NCBI GenBank assembly: GCA_017535315.1
Contig: JAFXUD010000009.1
Span: forward strand, 1 to 64,000
From: Victivallales bacterium
GTDB lineage: Bacteria > Verrucomicrobiota > Lentisphaeria > Oligosphaerales > Oligosphaeraceae
Length of the DNA stretch: 64,000 bases
Direction of reading: 5' to 3'
Shown piece by piece: positions 37,207-45,173 of the stretch. Positions within the stretch are counted from its first letter, which is position 1, and every line of letters starts with the position of its first letter. Under the pieces are notes generated by a model that saw nothing but the letters and a program-made list of their open reading frames with translations, had not been told where the DNA came from and searched no databases. The position numbers and the translations under genes were made by a program.

Positions 37207-37211
37207 GGAGG
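37207..37211 (+). promoter_or_regulatory. Shine-Dalgarno that selects a TTG start for tadB
   Basis: GGAGG at 37207-37211 directly abuts the first possible TTG (37212), which is too close to be used. The second TTG, at 37218, is 6 nt away and is the likely start. No ATG is available nearby. Confidence 0.65.
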
Positions 37212-37217
37212 TTGATT

Positions 37218-38099
37218 TTGATTAAGGACTTGCTATCAAATGCATGGTTCGACTACATCGTCGTCTTTGCGGCGGTGGCGTTGAGCATCTATCTGCTTGT
37301 CTCCACGATATACAAGATTTCTTTGGAGCGGTTGGAGAACAAACGCGGCCAGTACGAGGAATTGAAGTACTTCGTGACGTTGCCGCGCCTGCTGTCGTAC
37401 CGTTTTTCTGGCTTTTTCATCATGGGCATTTCGCTTGTGGTCATCCTGCTGGTTTGCGGCGTGGTGAACCCCTTCATCTACATCCCCGTGGGCATCGCCG
37501 CCGCCGTGCTGGGCTGGATGGCTCCGTTGGTTTACTACCGCTGGAAACAGACGCAGAGGAAGGAGCTCTTCGAGGCAAAGCTGCTTGATTTCACCATGGG
37601 GTTGGCCAGCGGCATGCGTTCTGGTCTGGCTCTTCCGCAGGCTTTGGAGGCCACCTCCAAGCGTATCGGAGACCCGATGCAGGAAGAGCTCCAGACAGTC
37701 CTCCGCGAATACCGTTTCGGCATGGAGCTGGCGGACGCATTGCAGAGGCTGAACGAGCGCATGCCCAGCGAGGACATGAACCTGCTGGTCACCACCATCA
37801 AACTGACCACCAAGACGGGCGGCAGTCTCGTCGAGGTCATGGACAAGATGGTCGAGATGATCCGCGGACGCCGCGAATTCCAGGAGCGCTTGAAGAACAT
37901 GACCGCCCAGGGCAAGTTCGAGGCCATTGCGATGTCACTGGCCCCCGTCGCGGCTTTCATCCTGCTCTACATCGTCGATCCTGAACTCATGCGTCCGATG
38001 GTGACGACGGGCATGGGCTGGTGCGGCATCGGCATCGTCGCCGTGATGGTTTCCTGCGGCTACTATGTCATCAAGAAGATTGTTACGATTGAGGTGTAA
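37218..38099 (+). CDS. tadB: Tad inner-membrane platform protein TadB
   Basis: 293 residues, starting with TTG. Membrane segments lie near the N terminus, at about 60-110 (paired helices) and at the C terminus (about 240-285). The central cytoplasmic GspF-type domain has LDFTMGLASGMRSGLALPQALE and ELADALQRLNERMPSEDMNLLV plus TTKTGGSLVEVMDKM. TadB and TadC together form the platform through which the ATPase acts on Flp pilin. It lies 12 nt after FHA-cpaF and 2 nt before tadC. Confidence 0.86.
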   Translation: MIKDLLSNAWFDYIVVFAAVALSIYLLVSTIYKISLERLENKRGQYEELKYFVTLPRLLSYRFSGFFIMGISLVVILLVCGVVNPFIYIPVGIAAAVLGWMAPLVYYRWKQTQRKELFEAKLLDFTMGLASGMRSGLALPQALEATSKRIGDPMQEELQTVLREYRFGMELADALQRLNERMPSEDMNLLVTTIKLTTKTGGSLVEVMDKMVEMIRGRREFQERLKNMTAQGKFEAIAMSLAPVAAFILLYIVDPELMRPMVTTGMGWCGIGIVAVMVSCGYYVIKKIVTIEV

Positions 38100-38101
38100 T
38101 C

Positions 38102-39010
38102 ATGAACAGTTCTGATTTGCTCACTTACGTCATTGTCTTCCTCGTGGTCTTTGTCCCCTACCTGTTTCTGCAATTCTGTCTGGACAACAAGACGCGCAAG
38201 CGAGACGACATCAACATGGACAGCATCCCGTCAGCGTTCCGCATGTGCTTCGGCCTTCTTGGAATGCTTGCCGAGAACGGTGGCAAACAGTTGGCCGCCA
38301 TGCAGGAGAACCGCGCCAAGGATATCAAGAACAAGCTCATCATCGCAGCCATTCCCATGGAGAAGGAGTATGTCTTCGCGGCGGAGGCTCTCTTCGGCAT
38401 TGCGGGCATGGTGTTGCCGCTCCTCTTCTTCATGGTGGTTACCAAGCGCATGGACTTCGCCATCTGCTCGGCACTTCTCTTTGGTCTGATTGGTTTCATT
38501 TATCCCTCCATGACCGTCTCCAGCCTGGCGGAAAAGCGTCAGGAGCTCATTATGAAGAACCTTCCGTTCGCCATCGACCTCATCGGCTCCGCCATGCGCG
38601 CAGGTCTTGACTTCTCCGCCGCCGTCCGCTACTACGTTGGCACCGAGAAGAAAACGAATCCGCTGGCCGTGGAGTTCGGCATCATGCTCCGCCAGATGGA
38701 GCTGGGGAAGACCCGCGTTGAAGCTTTGGAGGATGTGGCAAATCGCGTCCAGACCGATGAGTTCAAGTCCTTCTCGGGCGCTGTCGCACATGGTACCGAA
38801 ATAGGTGCATCCATCGTGGAGACGATGCGTGTACAGGGCGAGGAGATGCGCCGCGCACGCTTCAACCGCGCTGAGCGCAAGGCGGCCCGTGCGCCATCCA
38901 TTATGATTCTTCCCATAGCCGTCTTCATCATGCCTGCAATCTTCGTCGTGATTGGGACGCCTGTTCTCATCAAGATACAGTCCAGTGGCTTAGGAGCATT
39001 AATGCAATGA
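38102..39010 (+). CDS. tadC: Tad inner-membrane platform protein TadC
   Basis: 302 residues. There is one N-terminal membrane span, a hydrophobic pair at about 95-140, a GspF domain (about 160-265; LPFAIDLIGSAMRAGLDFSAAV and RRARFNRAERKAARAPSIMI) and a last span at about 265-285. It is the usual partner of TadB. The GAGG Shine-Dalgarno lies in the end of tadB. Its stop overlaps the start of the next FHA gene (ATGA), so translation is coupled. Confidence 0.86.
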   Translation: MNSSDLLTYVIVFLVVFVPYLFLQFCLDNKTRKRDDINMDSIPSAFRMCFGLLGMLAENGGKQLAAMQENRAKDIKNKLIIAAIPMEKEYVFAAEALFGIAGMVLPLLFFMVVTKRMDFAICSALLFGLIGFIYPSMTVSSLAEKRQELIMKNLPFAIDLIGSAMRAGLDFSAAVRYYVGTEKKTNPLAVEFGIMLRQMELGKTRVEALEDVANRVQTDEFKSFSGAVAHGTEIGASIVETMRVQGEEMRRARFNRAERKAARAPSIMILPIAVFIMPAIFVVIGTPVLIKIQSSGLGALMQ

Positions 39011-40746
39011 AATACCAAATCCGATTTATCGAAGGCGAACTGCTTGGGCAGACCTTCCCGATTGGGGCGAACGCGCTTTCCGTCGGACGTTCCCACTCCA
39101 ATGAAATCAAGCTGACGACCCCAGATGTCTCGTCGCGGCACGTCAACCTTTCGCTTGGCAGTGGTGGTGTCATCATCGAGAACCTGAGCTCGCGGGTGAC
39201 GAAAATTGATGACGTTGCGTTAGCGATGGGCGACCGCAAGCCCCTCATTGCGGGGCAAGTTGTCTCCCTCGGCGGCCTCGTCAAGTTCACGCTTGAGGCT
39301 TTACCCGATGCGCCTGCCGCGAAACCTGCACCGAGACCCACGCCCGCGGCAGTGGCCCCGTCGAACGATGATGATGCGACGAATCCACCACCCCAAAAGA
39401 GCACACCAGCGCCGAAGCCTGCACCCGCGCCGCTAGACAACGATGCGACGGTGCCGCCATCGGCGCCGAAGCCAGCCGCTGGACTCGCCGCACAGCAAGA
39501 CGGCGATGCAACTGTGCCCCCTTCTGCGGCTCCAAAACCCGTGCCCAGGCCAGCTCCAAAGCCCGCGCCAGCACCTGCGAAGCCCGTGCCAGCACCTGCG
39601 AAGCCTGCTCCAAAGCCGATGCCGACTCCAATGCCCACGCCTACACCGACTCCCGTGCCAGCGGGCGGCGATTCCTCCAACGAAACCATCGCGATGCAGA
39701 CGCGCATGGCCTCCGCCGAGGAATTGGAGTACATGAAGAGCAGCCACGAGAAGAAGAAAATACGCAAGACTGGGCTTTTGCTCTTCCTTTTCATCGTTTT
39801 TGTCGGTGCGTTGATTGGCGCATACTATGGTTTTCTTTACAAGGTTCCCGAGAAAAAACTGTCATGGCCGAAGGACGAGAATGGCGTCGAACTGTCGGAA
39901 TACGCCAAGATGGACGGTTGTCCATATATCAACGACTTGCAGGTGAAGTATCCGAACATCCCAGGTGTCGATGTGGCCAGTTCCGCAGCTAAGATTGTCA
40001 TCAAGTCCGCGCTGGGCAAGTATCGTGACGTGCCTCTTCGTCTGACGCTGGAGTATTTCCAGGACAAATCATCTATCACGGTCGAGCGGACGGCCACGTT
40101 GGAGAAGTGGATGGCCAGCAAGACGACGGGAAGCGAGAACTGGAACTTCGACCTTATCCAGCCCATCGCCTTCTACCAAAGCAAGCATGGCATCCCCTAC
40201 CTCAGCGTTCCCTATAGCCGAACAGAAGACAACGAGTCCTACGTCGGCTATGCCGTGCAGATCCGCATGGCGGACTGGGTTTTCATCCTGATGAAGGAGA
40301 TTCCCACGCGAGACCGCTGGCGCGCCGAGTGGTATATTCAGCAGAGTTCCTTCCTGGCATTTTCGGATAAGTTCCTGATGAACCACTGGGAGGGTACCAG
40401 TGATTTCCAAAAGGGTAATCCTGCGGCCATCGTGGCGGAGGCGAAGTCGCTACTGCGTAGCCGCACGCCAACCGTCTGGCCCAAGGCGCAGTATCTGCTT
40501 CGCAGTGCGCTGTGCCAGGCGCAGGCCGCTGGGAATGCGCAGGTCGTCGCCGACGCGGTTGAGCTGGTTCGCGAGCTGCGTGACAGCCAGATTGAGTATT
40601 TCAACCAGCAAAAGATCACCTATCTGCTGGCAAAGAACCAGAAGAACGACAAGGAGATGAAGAGAATCAGTGCGGATTTGCGCGCGGTTTTCTCCTCTGA
40701 AGAAGATTACAGATTTCATAAAATCAGGCAAGACAAATGGGATTGA
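39007..40746 (+). CDS. membrane FHA-domain protein with Pro-rich linker
   Basis: 579 residues. An FHA domain occupies about 5-98 (VGRSHSNEIKL at 26-36, SSRHVNL at 42-48). A Pro/Ala/Lys-rich linker (about 100-222) contains three repeats of D-x-D/N-D-A-T (Thr125, Thr148, Thr169), and just after it NETIAMQT (225-232). A membrane segment is at about 256-278. The remaining 300 residues are an unrecognised domain, presumably periplasmic. The linker threonines resemble those in the kinase encoded downstream and are candidate phosphosites. It is coupled to tadC and overlaps the next gene by 10 nt. No Tad family known to me has this architecture. Confidence 0.75.
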   Translation: MKYQIRFIEGELLGQTFPIGANALSVGRSHSNEIKLTTPDVSSRHVNLSLGSGGVIIENLSSRVTKIDDVALAMGDRKPLIAGQVVSLGGLVKFTLEALPDAPAAKPAPRPTPAAVAPSNDDDATNPPPQKSTPAPKPAPAPLDNDATVPPSAPKPAAGLAAQQDGDATVPPSAAPKPVPRPAPKPAPAPAKPVPAPAKPAPKPMPTPMPTPTPTPVPAGGDSSNETIAMQTRMASAEELEYMKSSHEKKKIRKTGLLLFLFIVFVGALIGAYYGFLYKVPEKKLSWPKDENGVELSEYAKMDGCPYINDLQVKYPNIPGVDVASSAAKIVIKSALGKYRDVPLRLTLEYFQDKSSITVERTATLEKWMASKTTGSENWNFDLIQPIAFYQSKHGIPYLSVPYSRTEDNESYVGYAVQIRMADWVFILMKEIPTRDRWRAEWYIQQSSFLAFSDKFLMNHWEGTSDFQKGNPAAIVAEAKSLLRSRTPTVWPKAQYLLRSALCQAQAAGNAQVVADAVELVRELRDSQIEYFNQQKITYLLAKNQKNDKEMKRISADLRAVFSSEEDYRFHKIRQDKWD

Positions 40747-43085
40747 AGTCCAAAAAAGAGCTTAAGCTAAGACTTGAGCATGAAGGCAGGGTGCTGTACG
40801 AAATCTCCGCTTCGGAGATAACGTCTGAGATTACCATTGGGCGTGCCCAGGACAGTACCTGGTGCATCCCCGCGACAGACCGTGCGGCCAGCAACAAGCA
40901 TGCCGCCATTGTGAAGAAGCACGGCAGCCTGGTGGTTGTGGACCGTGGCAGCCGAAACGGCATCTACTTCCAGGGGGCGAAGGTGCCTGAGCACAAGCTG
41001 GCTGCTGGGGACCAGGTGGGCATTGGCGACTGCCGCCTCTATGCGGAGATGCCAGAGGCCACCGCAGGCAAGGGCCCCGAGCGCGAGTTCAATCAGCTGG
41101 AGCAGCTCAACGGCGAAAAGAAGGGCACCATCTACAAGCTGGACAAGCCCAATGTCCGCCTCGGCTCCGCCTCCGACTGCGAAATCATCCTGAACGATTC
41201 CGTTGTCTCACATTTCCATGCCGCCATTGAGCAGAAGAGCGATGGCAGCAGTTGGATACGCGACCTTGGGAGCCGCAACGGCACCCAGGTCAATGGCACC
41301 CCCTTGTCGGGTTCCGCCAATGACAGCGGACGCCTCCTCAAGGACGGCGACATCATCACCATCTCCTATATTGAGCTGAAGTATTGGGACAAATACGCGG
41401 TCCACGTCCGCTCCCACTGGATACTGAAGACGATTACGGTGGTTTTGACCATCGCGATCATGCTGATGGGGTACAACGCATGGCAGTCTGCCCGTCCGTC
41501 CGCGAAGAAGGAGATTGACAATGCACGCGAAGCGGCGCGAGTTTGCGACTTCGACAAGGCGCGCGTCCACTTGGAGAATGCCAAGACGGCGCGCCAGGCG
41601 GAGCGCTACCGCTCGGAGCGCAAGGAGCTTTCCGCCCAGGTTGACCAGTGGGAGGAGACAGTGAAGAATTGGGCGGAGGTCAAGGACCTCCTCAAGAACA
41701 AGAAGTGGATTTCCGCCAACAAGCTTCTTAGCCCCATGCTTAGCCAGAACATGGAGATGTGGCGCTGGAACGACACGGATGCCAATGTGGCGAAAAACGA
41801 GGCTCTTGCCGCAAAGCAGGTAGTCGATGCCTATCTGGAGGGGCGCAGTGTTCTGGAAGACGAGGAGTCCAGCCTGGAGCGTCTGCAGAACTCCACGGAT
41901 ACTCTTGTCTCCCAGATTGCCGCTTTGCAGAGCAAATCGCTTGACTTCTGTGGCGAGCTGCTGGCCTACTCCTCCGATGTCGAGACGGAGTTGAAGCTGA
42001 CGACCACTTCCCTGCGCGAAATAGAAAAGCGTCTTCAGGAGCTGGATGCCCTGGAAAAATTAGACGATGTCGTGCGCGGTCTTGAAAAGATTCGTGATGA
42101 TGCGAAGGCGCATGGGGATGAACGCGCCAAGGCCAAACAGCGCTATTCGACGAAGCCCCTGCGCATGGCGAAGGATGTTCTGGAGCCCCTTTACAAGCTC
42201 CAGAAGGCGAAGGTTGTCCTGGACGGCAATATCGCCGCCGTCGCCGCCTTGCAGTTTGACAAGAAGAGCAAGACCCTGCCTCTGCCCACCGTCGAGGAGT
42301 GTGCCGTCTATCCCGTCATGGCGGACAAGCGGATGCTCATCGAGAAGCTCTTCAAGCAACTGGATACGGACGCCCTCCAGTTGGAGCGTATCGTGAAGTC
42401 CTTGAAGAACGCAGGTCTGGAGCTGGGCAAGACCCCGCCGTGCGTGGCCGCCCTGGCGGATACTGCCGCCATCAATGCCGTGTTGGATTGCGACTGCTTC
42501 AATCTGCCCATTCCGAAATACAGCCGCACGGAAGGGACGAGCCAGTATGACAGGATTCTAGGCGTCGAAACCTTCGTCGATTTTCTTTCGCAGTTGCCTG
42601 GCGAATTCGACTCCAGTATCTTGGAGGAGCGTCCCTTTCAGCCTGAAATCTTCAAGGCGCGCAACCTCTACGGCTATCTGGAGACGCTGCTGGCTTTCCT
42701 GGAGAAGGATACCCTGAAGATGCTCAAGGAGTTGAAGACGAACAACAAGGTGATGGAGCTGGCGGTTGGCGTGGATGACATCCTCATGCAGCGGGACGCG
42801 CTGGTGGAGCAGCTTTTACAGCGCTACCAGGCCTCCGAGAAGCGTGACGGCGTCATCGCTGGTGGCATGGCGCTTCTGCTGGCGAAGAACAAGGTACTGC
42901 CTTCCGACATGGGCGAAGAGGTTCAGGCCAAGTACCGCCGCATCCGCCAGAAGATTCTGGCACTGGACGAGGGTGAAAAGACTCCCGAGCAGATCATCGA
43001 AAACCGCAAGAAGGTACTTGAAATTGGCATTCCAGGCGATTCCATGGTCAAACCCGCCTGGGTGCTGGAACGACCTGCGAACTGA
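40737..43085 (+). CDS. membrane protein with two FHA domains and long helical region
   Basis: 782 residues. FHA domain 1 spans about 10-105, with IGRAQDS (34-40), SNKHAAI (52-58) and RGSRNGIYF. FHA domain 2 spans about 118-215 with SHFHAAI and LGSRNGTQVNG; its canonical GR is GS (Gly143-Ser144), so phosphothreonine binding by domain 2 is doubtful. A membrane segment is at about 230-247 (LKTITVVLTIAIMLMGY). From 258 on the chain is almost wholly helical with coiled-coil potential, probably periplasmic. It lies between the first FHA protein and the pilin genes. Function is not known; a scaffold linking phospho-signals to the pilus machine is an inference. Confidence 0.75.
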   Translation: MGLKSKKELKLRLEHEGRVLYEISASEITSEITIGRAQDSTWCIPATDRAASNKHAAIVKKHGSLVVVDRGSRNGIYFQGAKVPEHKLAAGDQVGIGDCRLYAEMPEATAGKGPEREFNQLEQLNGEKKGTIYKLDKPNVRLGSASDCEIILNDSVVSHFHAAIEQKSDGSSWIRDLGSRNGTQVNGTPLSGSANDSGRLLKDGDIITISYIELKYWDKYAVHVRSHWILKTITVVLTIAIMLMGYNAWQSARPSAKKEIDNAREAARVCDFDKARVHLENAKTARQAERYRSERKELSAQVDQWEETVKNWAEVKDLLKNKKWISANKLLSPMLSQNMEMWRWNDTDANVAKNEALAAKQVVDAYLEGRSVLEDEESSLERLQNSTDTLVSQIAALQSKSLDFCGELLAYSSDVETELKLTTTSLREIEKRLQELDALEKLDDVVRGLEKIRDDAKAHGDERAKAKQRYSTKPLRMAKDVLEPLYKLQKAKVVLDGNIAAVAALQFDKKSKTLPLPTVEECAVYPVMADKRMLIEKLFKQLDTDALQLERIVKSLKNAGLELGKTPPCVAALADTAAINAVLDCDCFNLPIPKYSRTEGTSQYDRILGVETFVDFLSQLPGEFDSSILEERPFQPEIFKARNLYGYLETLLAFLEKDTLKMLKELKTNNKVMELAVGVDDILMQRDALVEQLLQRYQASEKRDGVIAGGMALLLAKNKVLPSDMGEEVQAKYRRIRQKILALDEGEKTPEQIIENRKKVLEIGIPGDSMVKPAWVLERPAN

Positions 43086-43099
43086 CAGAGAGGACCACC

Positions 43100-43363
43100 A
43101 TGAAAAACACCGCAACAAAAGACCACTCTGGCGACCGCGGCTCCATCCTGATGGAGTATGCGTTGCTGGTGTTTCTGGCGGCCATTCCCGTCTATCTGGT
43201 TTGGAACGGCGCCTCGCTCCCACTGGACTGGGCTGGTACTGGCAAGAAGGTGGAGTACAAGGGTATCTATGACTTTGGCAAAGGCCAGTACAAGGGCTAT
43301 GGCCTGGAGATGAAGAAGTTTTTTGAAATGGTGCAGGACGGGATTGCCCTGCCTATACCTTAA
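43100..43363 (+). CDS. Flp-like small prepilin (minor pilin candidate)
   Basis: 87 residues. A polar, charged leader of about 14 residues is followed by G/SILMEYALLVFLAAIPVY, which fits the class III prepilin signal (Gly before the cut, Glu at +5, Tyr at +6) and hydrophobic segment. The rest is a short basic tail with Gly/Tyr repeats (YKGIYDFGKGQYKGYG). It is longer than usual Flp pilin tails, so it may be a minor pilin. It lies 14 nt after the double-FHA gene and 50 nt before the main Flp-like gene. Confidence 0.72.
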   Translation: MKNTATKDHSGDRGSILMEYALLVFLAAIPVYLVWNGASLPLDWAGTGKKVEYKGIYDFGKGQYKGYGLEMKKFFEMVQDGIALPIP

Positions 43364-43413
43364 CTGGAGGCACTGCCTCCATAAACAAAAAAACAAAACA
43401 AGGAGAAAGAATC

Positions 43414-43755
43414 ATGACAAGCATGAAACTCAAACTTCAGCGTGCAAAACGCACAAAACTCGGACGCTTCCTGTGCGCCCTGCTGGGTGACCAGTGCGGT
43501 GCCGTGGCCATGGAGTACGTTGTGATTGCCCTGCTCGTTGCAGCCGCCGTCGTCGGCATCGTGATGGTCTTCGGCAGCCGTATTGCCAACATGTTCACGC
43601 AATCCACCAAGGCTCTCGCCACCGAAGAGACCAAGATGGCTGACCTGGCCAAAGAGGTGTCTGACTCCCGTGCTAACGATATCAAGCGTGTCGAAGAGCA
43701 GAAGAAGCAGGGGGACACTATCCGCGGCTCAGACGGCAATACTACTGAGGAGTAA
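43414..43755 (+). CDS. Flp-type pilin
   Basis: 113 residues. A basic leader of about 30 residues (KLKLQRAKRTKLGRFLC) precedes CG/AVAMEYVVIALLVAAAVVGIV, the class III prepilin cleavage site (Gly, then Glu +5 and Tyr +6) and the hydrophobic helix. A helical charged tail of about 50 residues follows (LATEETKMADLAKEVSDSR). Strong C-ending codon bias and an AAGGAG Shine-Dalgarno suggest high expression, as expected for the major subunit. Mature Flp pilins are usually 50-60 residues, so this one (about 80) is large. Confidence 0.82.
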   Translation: MTSMKLKLQRAKRTKLGRFLCALLGDQCGAVAMEYVVIALLVAAAVVGIVMVFGSRIANMFTQSTKALATEETKMADLAKEVSDSRANDIKRVEEQKKQGDTIRGSDGNTTEE

Positions 43756-43798
43756 TAGGATGTAGCAAGGGCGTCTTGTTTTTGACGCACCTAATTCC

Positions 43799-43951
43799 AA
43801 TTCTGAATCAAATTGACATAATTCGAGCTCCATGCTGGATGCCTTTTGCCGTGTCACCCCTGTCGTTATTTATGTCAATGGCGACTGCGGGTAACGCGAC
43901 AAAAATCATCTCACCCTGAAACTAGACTTATTATCAATTTGATTTAGAATT
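43799..43951 (+). promoter_or_regulatory. alternative inverted repeats between the pilin gene and cpaA
   Basis: This 213-bp gap (43756-43968) is AT-richer than the rest of the operon. AATTCTGAATCAAATTGA (43799-43816) pairs with TCAATTTGATTTAGAATT (43934-43951), 17 of 18 positions. ATTGACATAA (43812-43821) pairs exactly with TTATGTCAAT (43870-43879). The two helices share bases 43812-43816, so they exclude each other, as in attenuators. A short hairpin GCGTC/GACGC (43771-43787) follows the pilin stop. A regulatory role is inference; differential expression of pilin and later genes would be a reason for it. Confidence 0.45.
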
Positions 43952-43968
43952 AGAATAACTGCACTGCA

Positions 43969-44511
43969 ATGAGCCCCACGTTGTTCATGCTGATACTGGC
44001 AACCCCCTGGTTGGGGGCGTTGTGCTGGTATGATTGCAAGACCCGCCGCCTGCCCAACTACTTGACACTGGGCATGGCGGTGGCCGCGCTTGTCTGGCGC
44101 CTGGGATATGGACGTCTGCCGATGTTCCTGAACGGCGTCTATGGTGGCGTGGCCGCGGGGCTTTTCCTGCTCATTCCGTTTCTGCTTCGCGGAGCGGGCG
44201 GCGGCGACTTGAAAATGCTCTTTGCAACAGGGTGTCTATGCGGTTTGCACCGCATGGCAATCCTGCTTTTTTGCACGTCGGCTGCTGGTTTCGTGATGGC
44301 GGTTGCGATGCTGATTGCTGGAAAAGTGGATGGCAGCCGCCTGAAGCACTGGGCGCGCTGCATCTTTGACTGGCGCTATGATAGAAAGGCGGGACGCGAA
44401 GCGCTGCCGCCGAAAACGGACGAACGAGTCCGTTTGCCTTTTGGCGTGGCCATCGCCATCGGCGTGTGGCTCACATTGTTAATCGAGATTTTTGCACAAA
44501 ATGCGGCATGA
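43969..44511 (+). CDS. cpaA: prepilin peptidase CpaA/TadV
   Basis: 180-residue A24-family aspartic peptidase in the inner membrane. The catalytic aspartates are in WYDCKTRRLPNYLTL near residue 24 and in GAGGGDLKML near residue 81. About five hydrophobic segments are visible. It should cleave the class III signals of the Flp and TadE-like proteins encoded around it. A cytoplasmic insertion at about 120-155 is rich in Lys/Arg. The stop overlaps the tadE start (ATGA). Confidence 0.86.
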   Translation: MSPTLFMLILATPWLGALCWYDCKTRRLPNYLTLGMAVAALVWRLGYGRLPMFLNGVYGGVAAGLFLLIPFLLRGAGGGDLKMLFATGCLCGLHRMAILLFCTSAAGFVMAVAMLIAGKVDGSRLKHWARCIFDWRYDRKAGREALPPKTDERVRLPFGVAIAIGVWLTLLIEIFAQNAA

Positions 44512-45173
44512 GATTCTTTAATCGCGACATTCTTGACGACAGAGGTACGGCTCTGATGGAGTTTGTGCTGATCATGCCGATTTTCTGCTTTATGATTTTC
44601 TGCATCATCCAGCTGTCGCTGGTTTGCATGGCGAAGCAGCTGACGCATTATGCCGCCTATTCGGCGGCGCGTGCGGCCATCGTCTATAACCCAGCCGAAT
44701 ACAGCGATGGCGGTACGTTCTATTCGAACCAGGGCGTTGTCCACCGTGCAGCCTGCACGGCGCTTTCCTGGCTGGGGCAGATGCCTGGCGGACCCGACCC
44801 GCTGAACGTGCCAGGCTGGGGCGCAGTTCCTGGTTCTGGCTACATCAGCCAGCAGGTCTTCATCGACCCCAATCGCAGCGAGATTTTCACGGATGTGCCT
44901 GCCGTCAAGGTGACGGTGGTGTTCCGCTATCCGCTCCACATACCCTTTGCAGGGACCATCATCAGCTATTTCAACGCAGGCGGCAAGGCAGATGGCGCCT
45001 GGGATTTAGTTGGAATGCTCCCGACGGACATGTCCGAGAAGCTGAAGAACAACAAGCTGGGGAGTACCCCCTCCTTCCTGATGTCGGAATCCTGCATTAT
45101 GCCGTTGCCGTGGGACAACAACATGTTCCCACGCGCGGAAAAAACACCCTACCTTGGTACGGAAGGACTGTAA
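44508..45173 (+). CDS. tadE: TadE-like pseudopilin
   Basis: 221 residues from the ATG at 44508, which overlaps the cpaA stop. The frame is open further upstream but only inside cpaA. Leader RFFNRDILDDRG precedes the cleavage site G/TALMEFVLIMPIF, with Glu at +5 and Phe at +6, then a hydrophobic helix. The rest is a periplasmic domain with HYAAYSAARAAIVY, typical of TadE. It is a minor pseudopilin of the Tad machine. It is followed without a gap by the TadG-like gene. Confidence 0.83.
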   Translation: MRFFNRDILDDRGTALMEFVLIMPIFCFMIFCIIQLSLVCMAKQLTHYAAYSAARAAIVYNPAEYSDGGTFYSNQGVVHRAACTALSWLGQMPGGPDPLNVPGWGAVPGSGYISQQVFIDPNRSEIFTDVPAVKVTVVFRYPLHIPFAGTIISYFNAGGKADGAWDLVGMLPTDMSEKLKNNKLGSTPSFLMSESCIMPLPWDNNMFPRAEKTPYLGTEGL

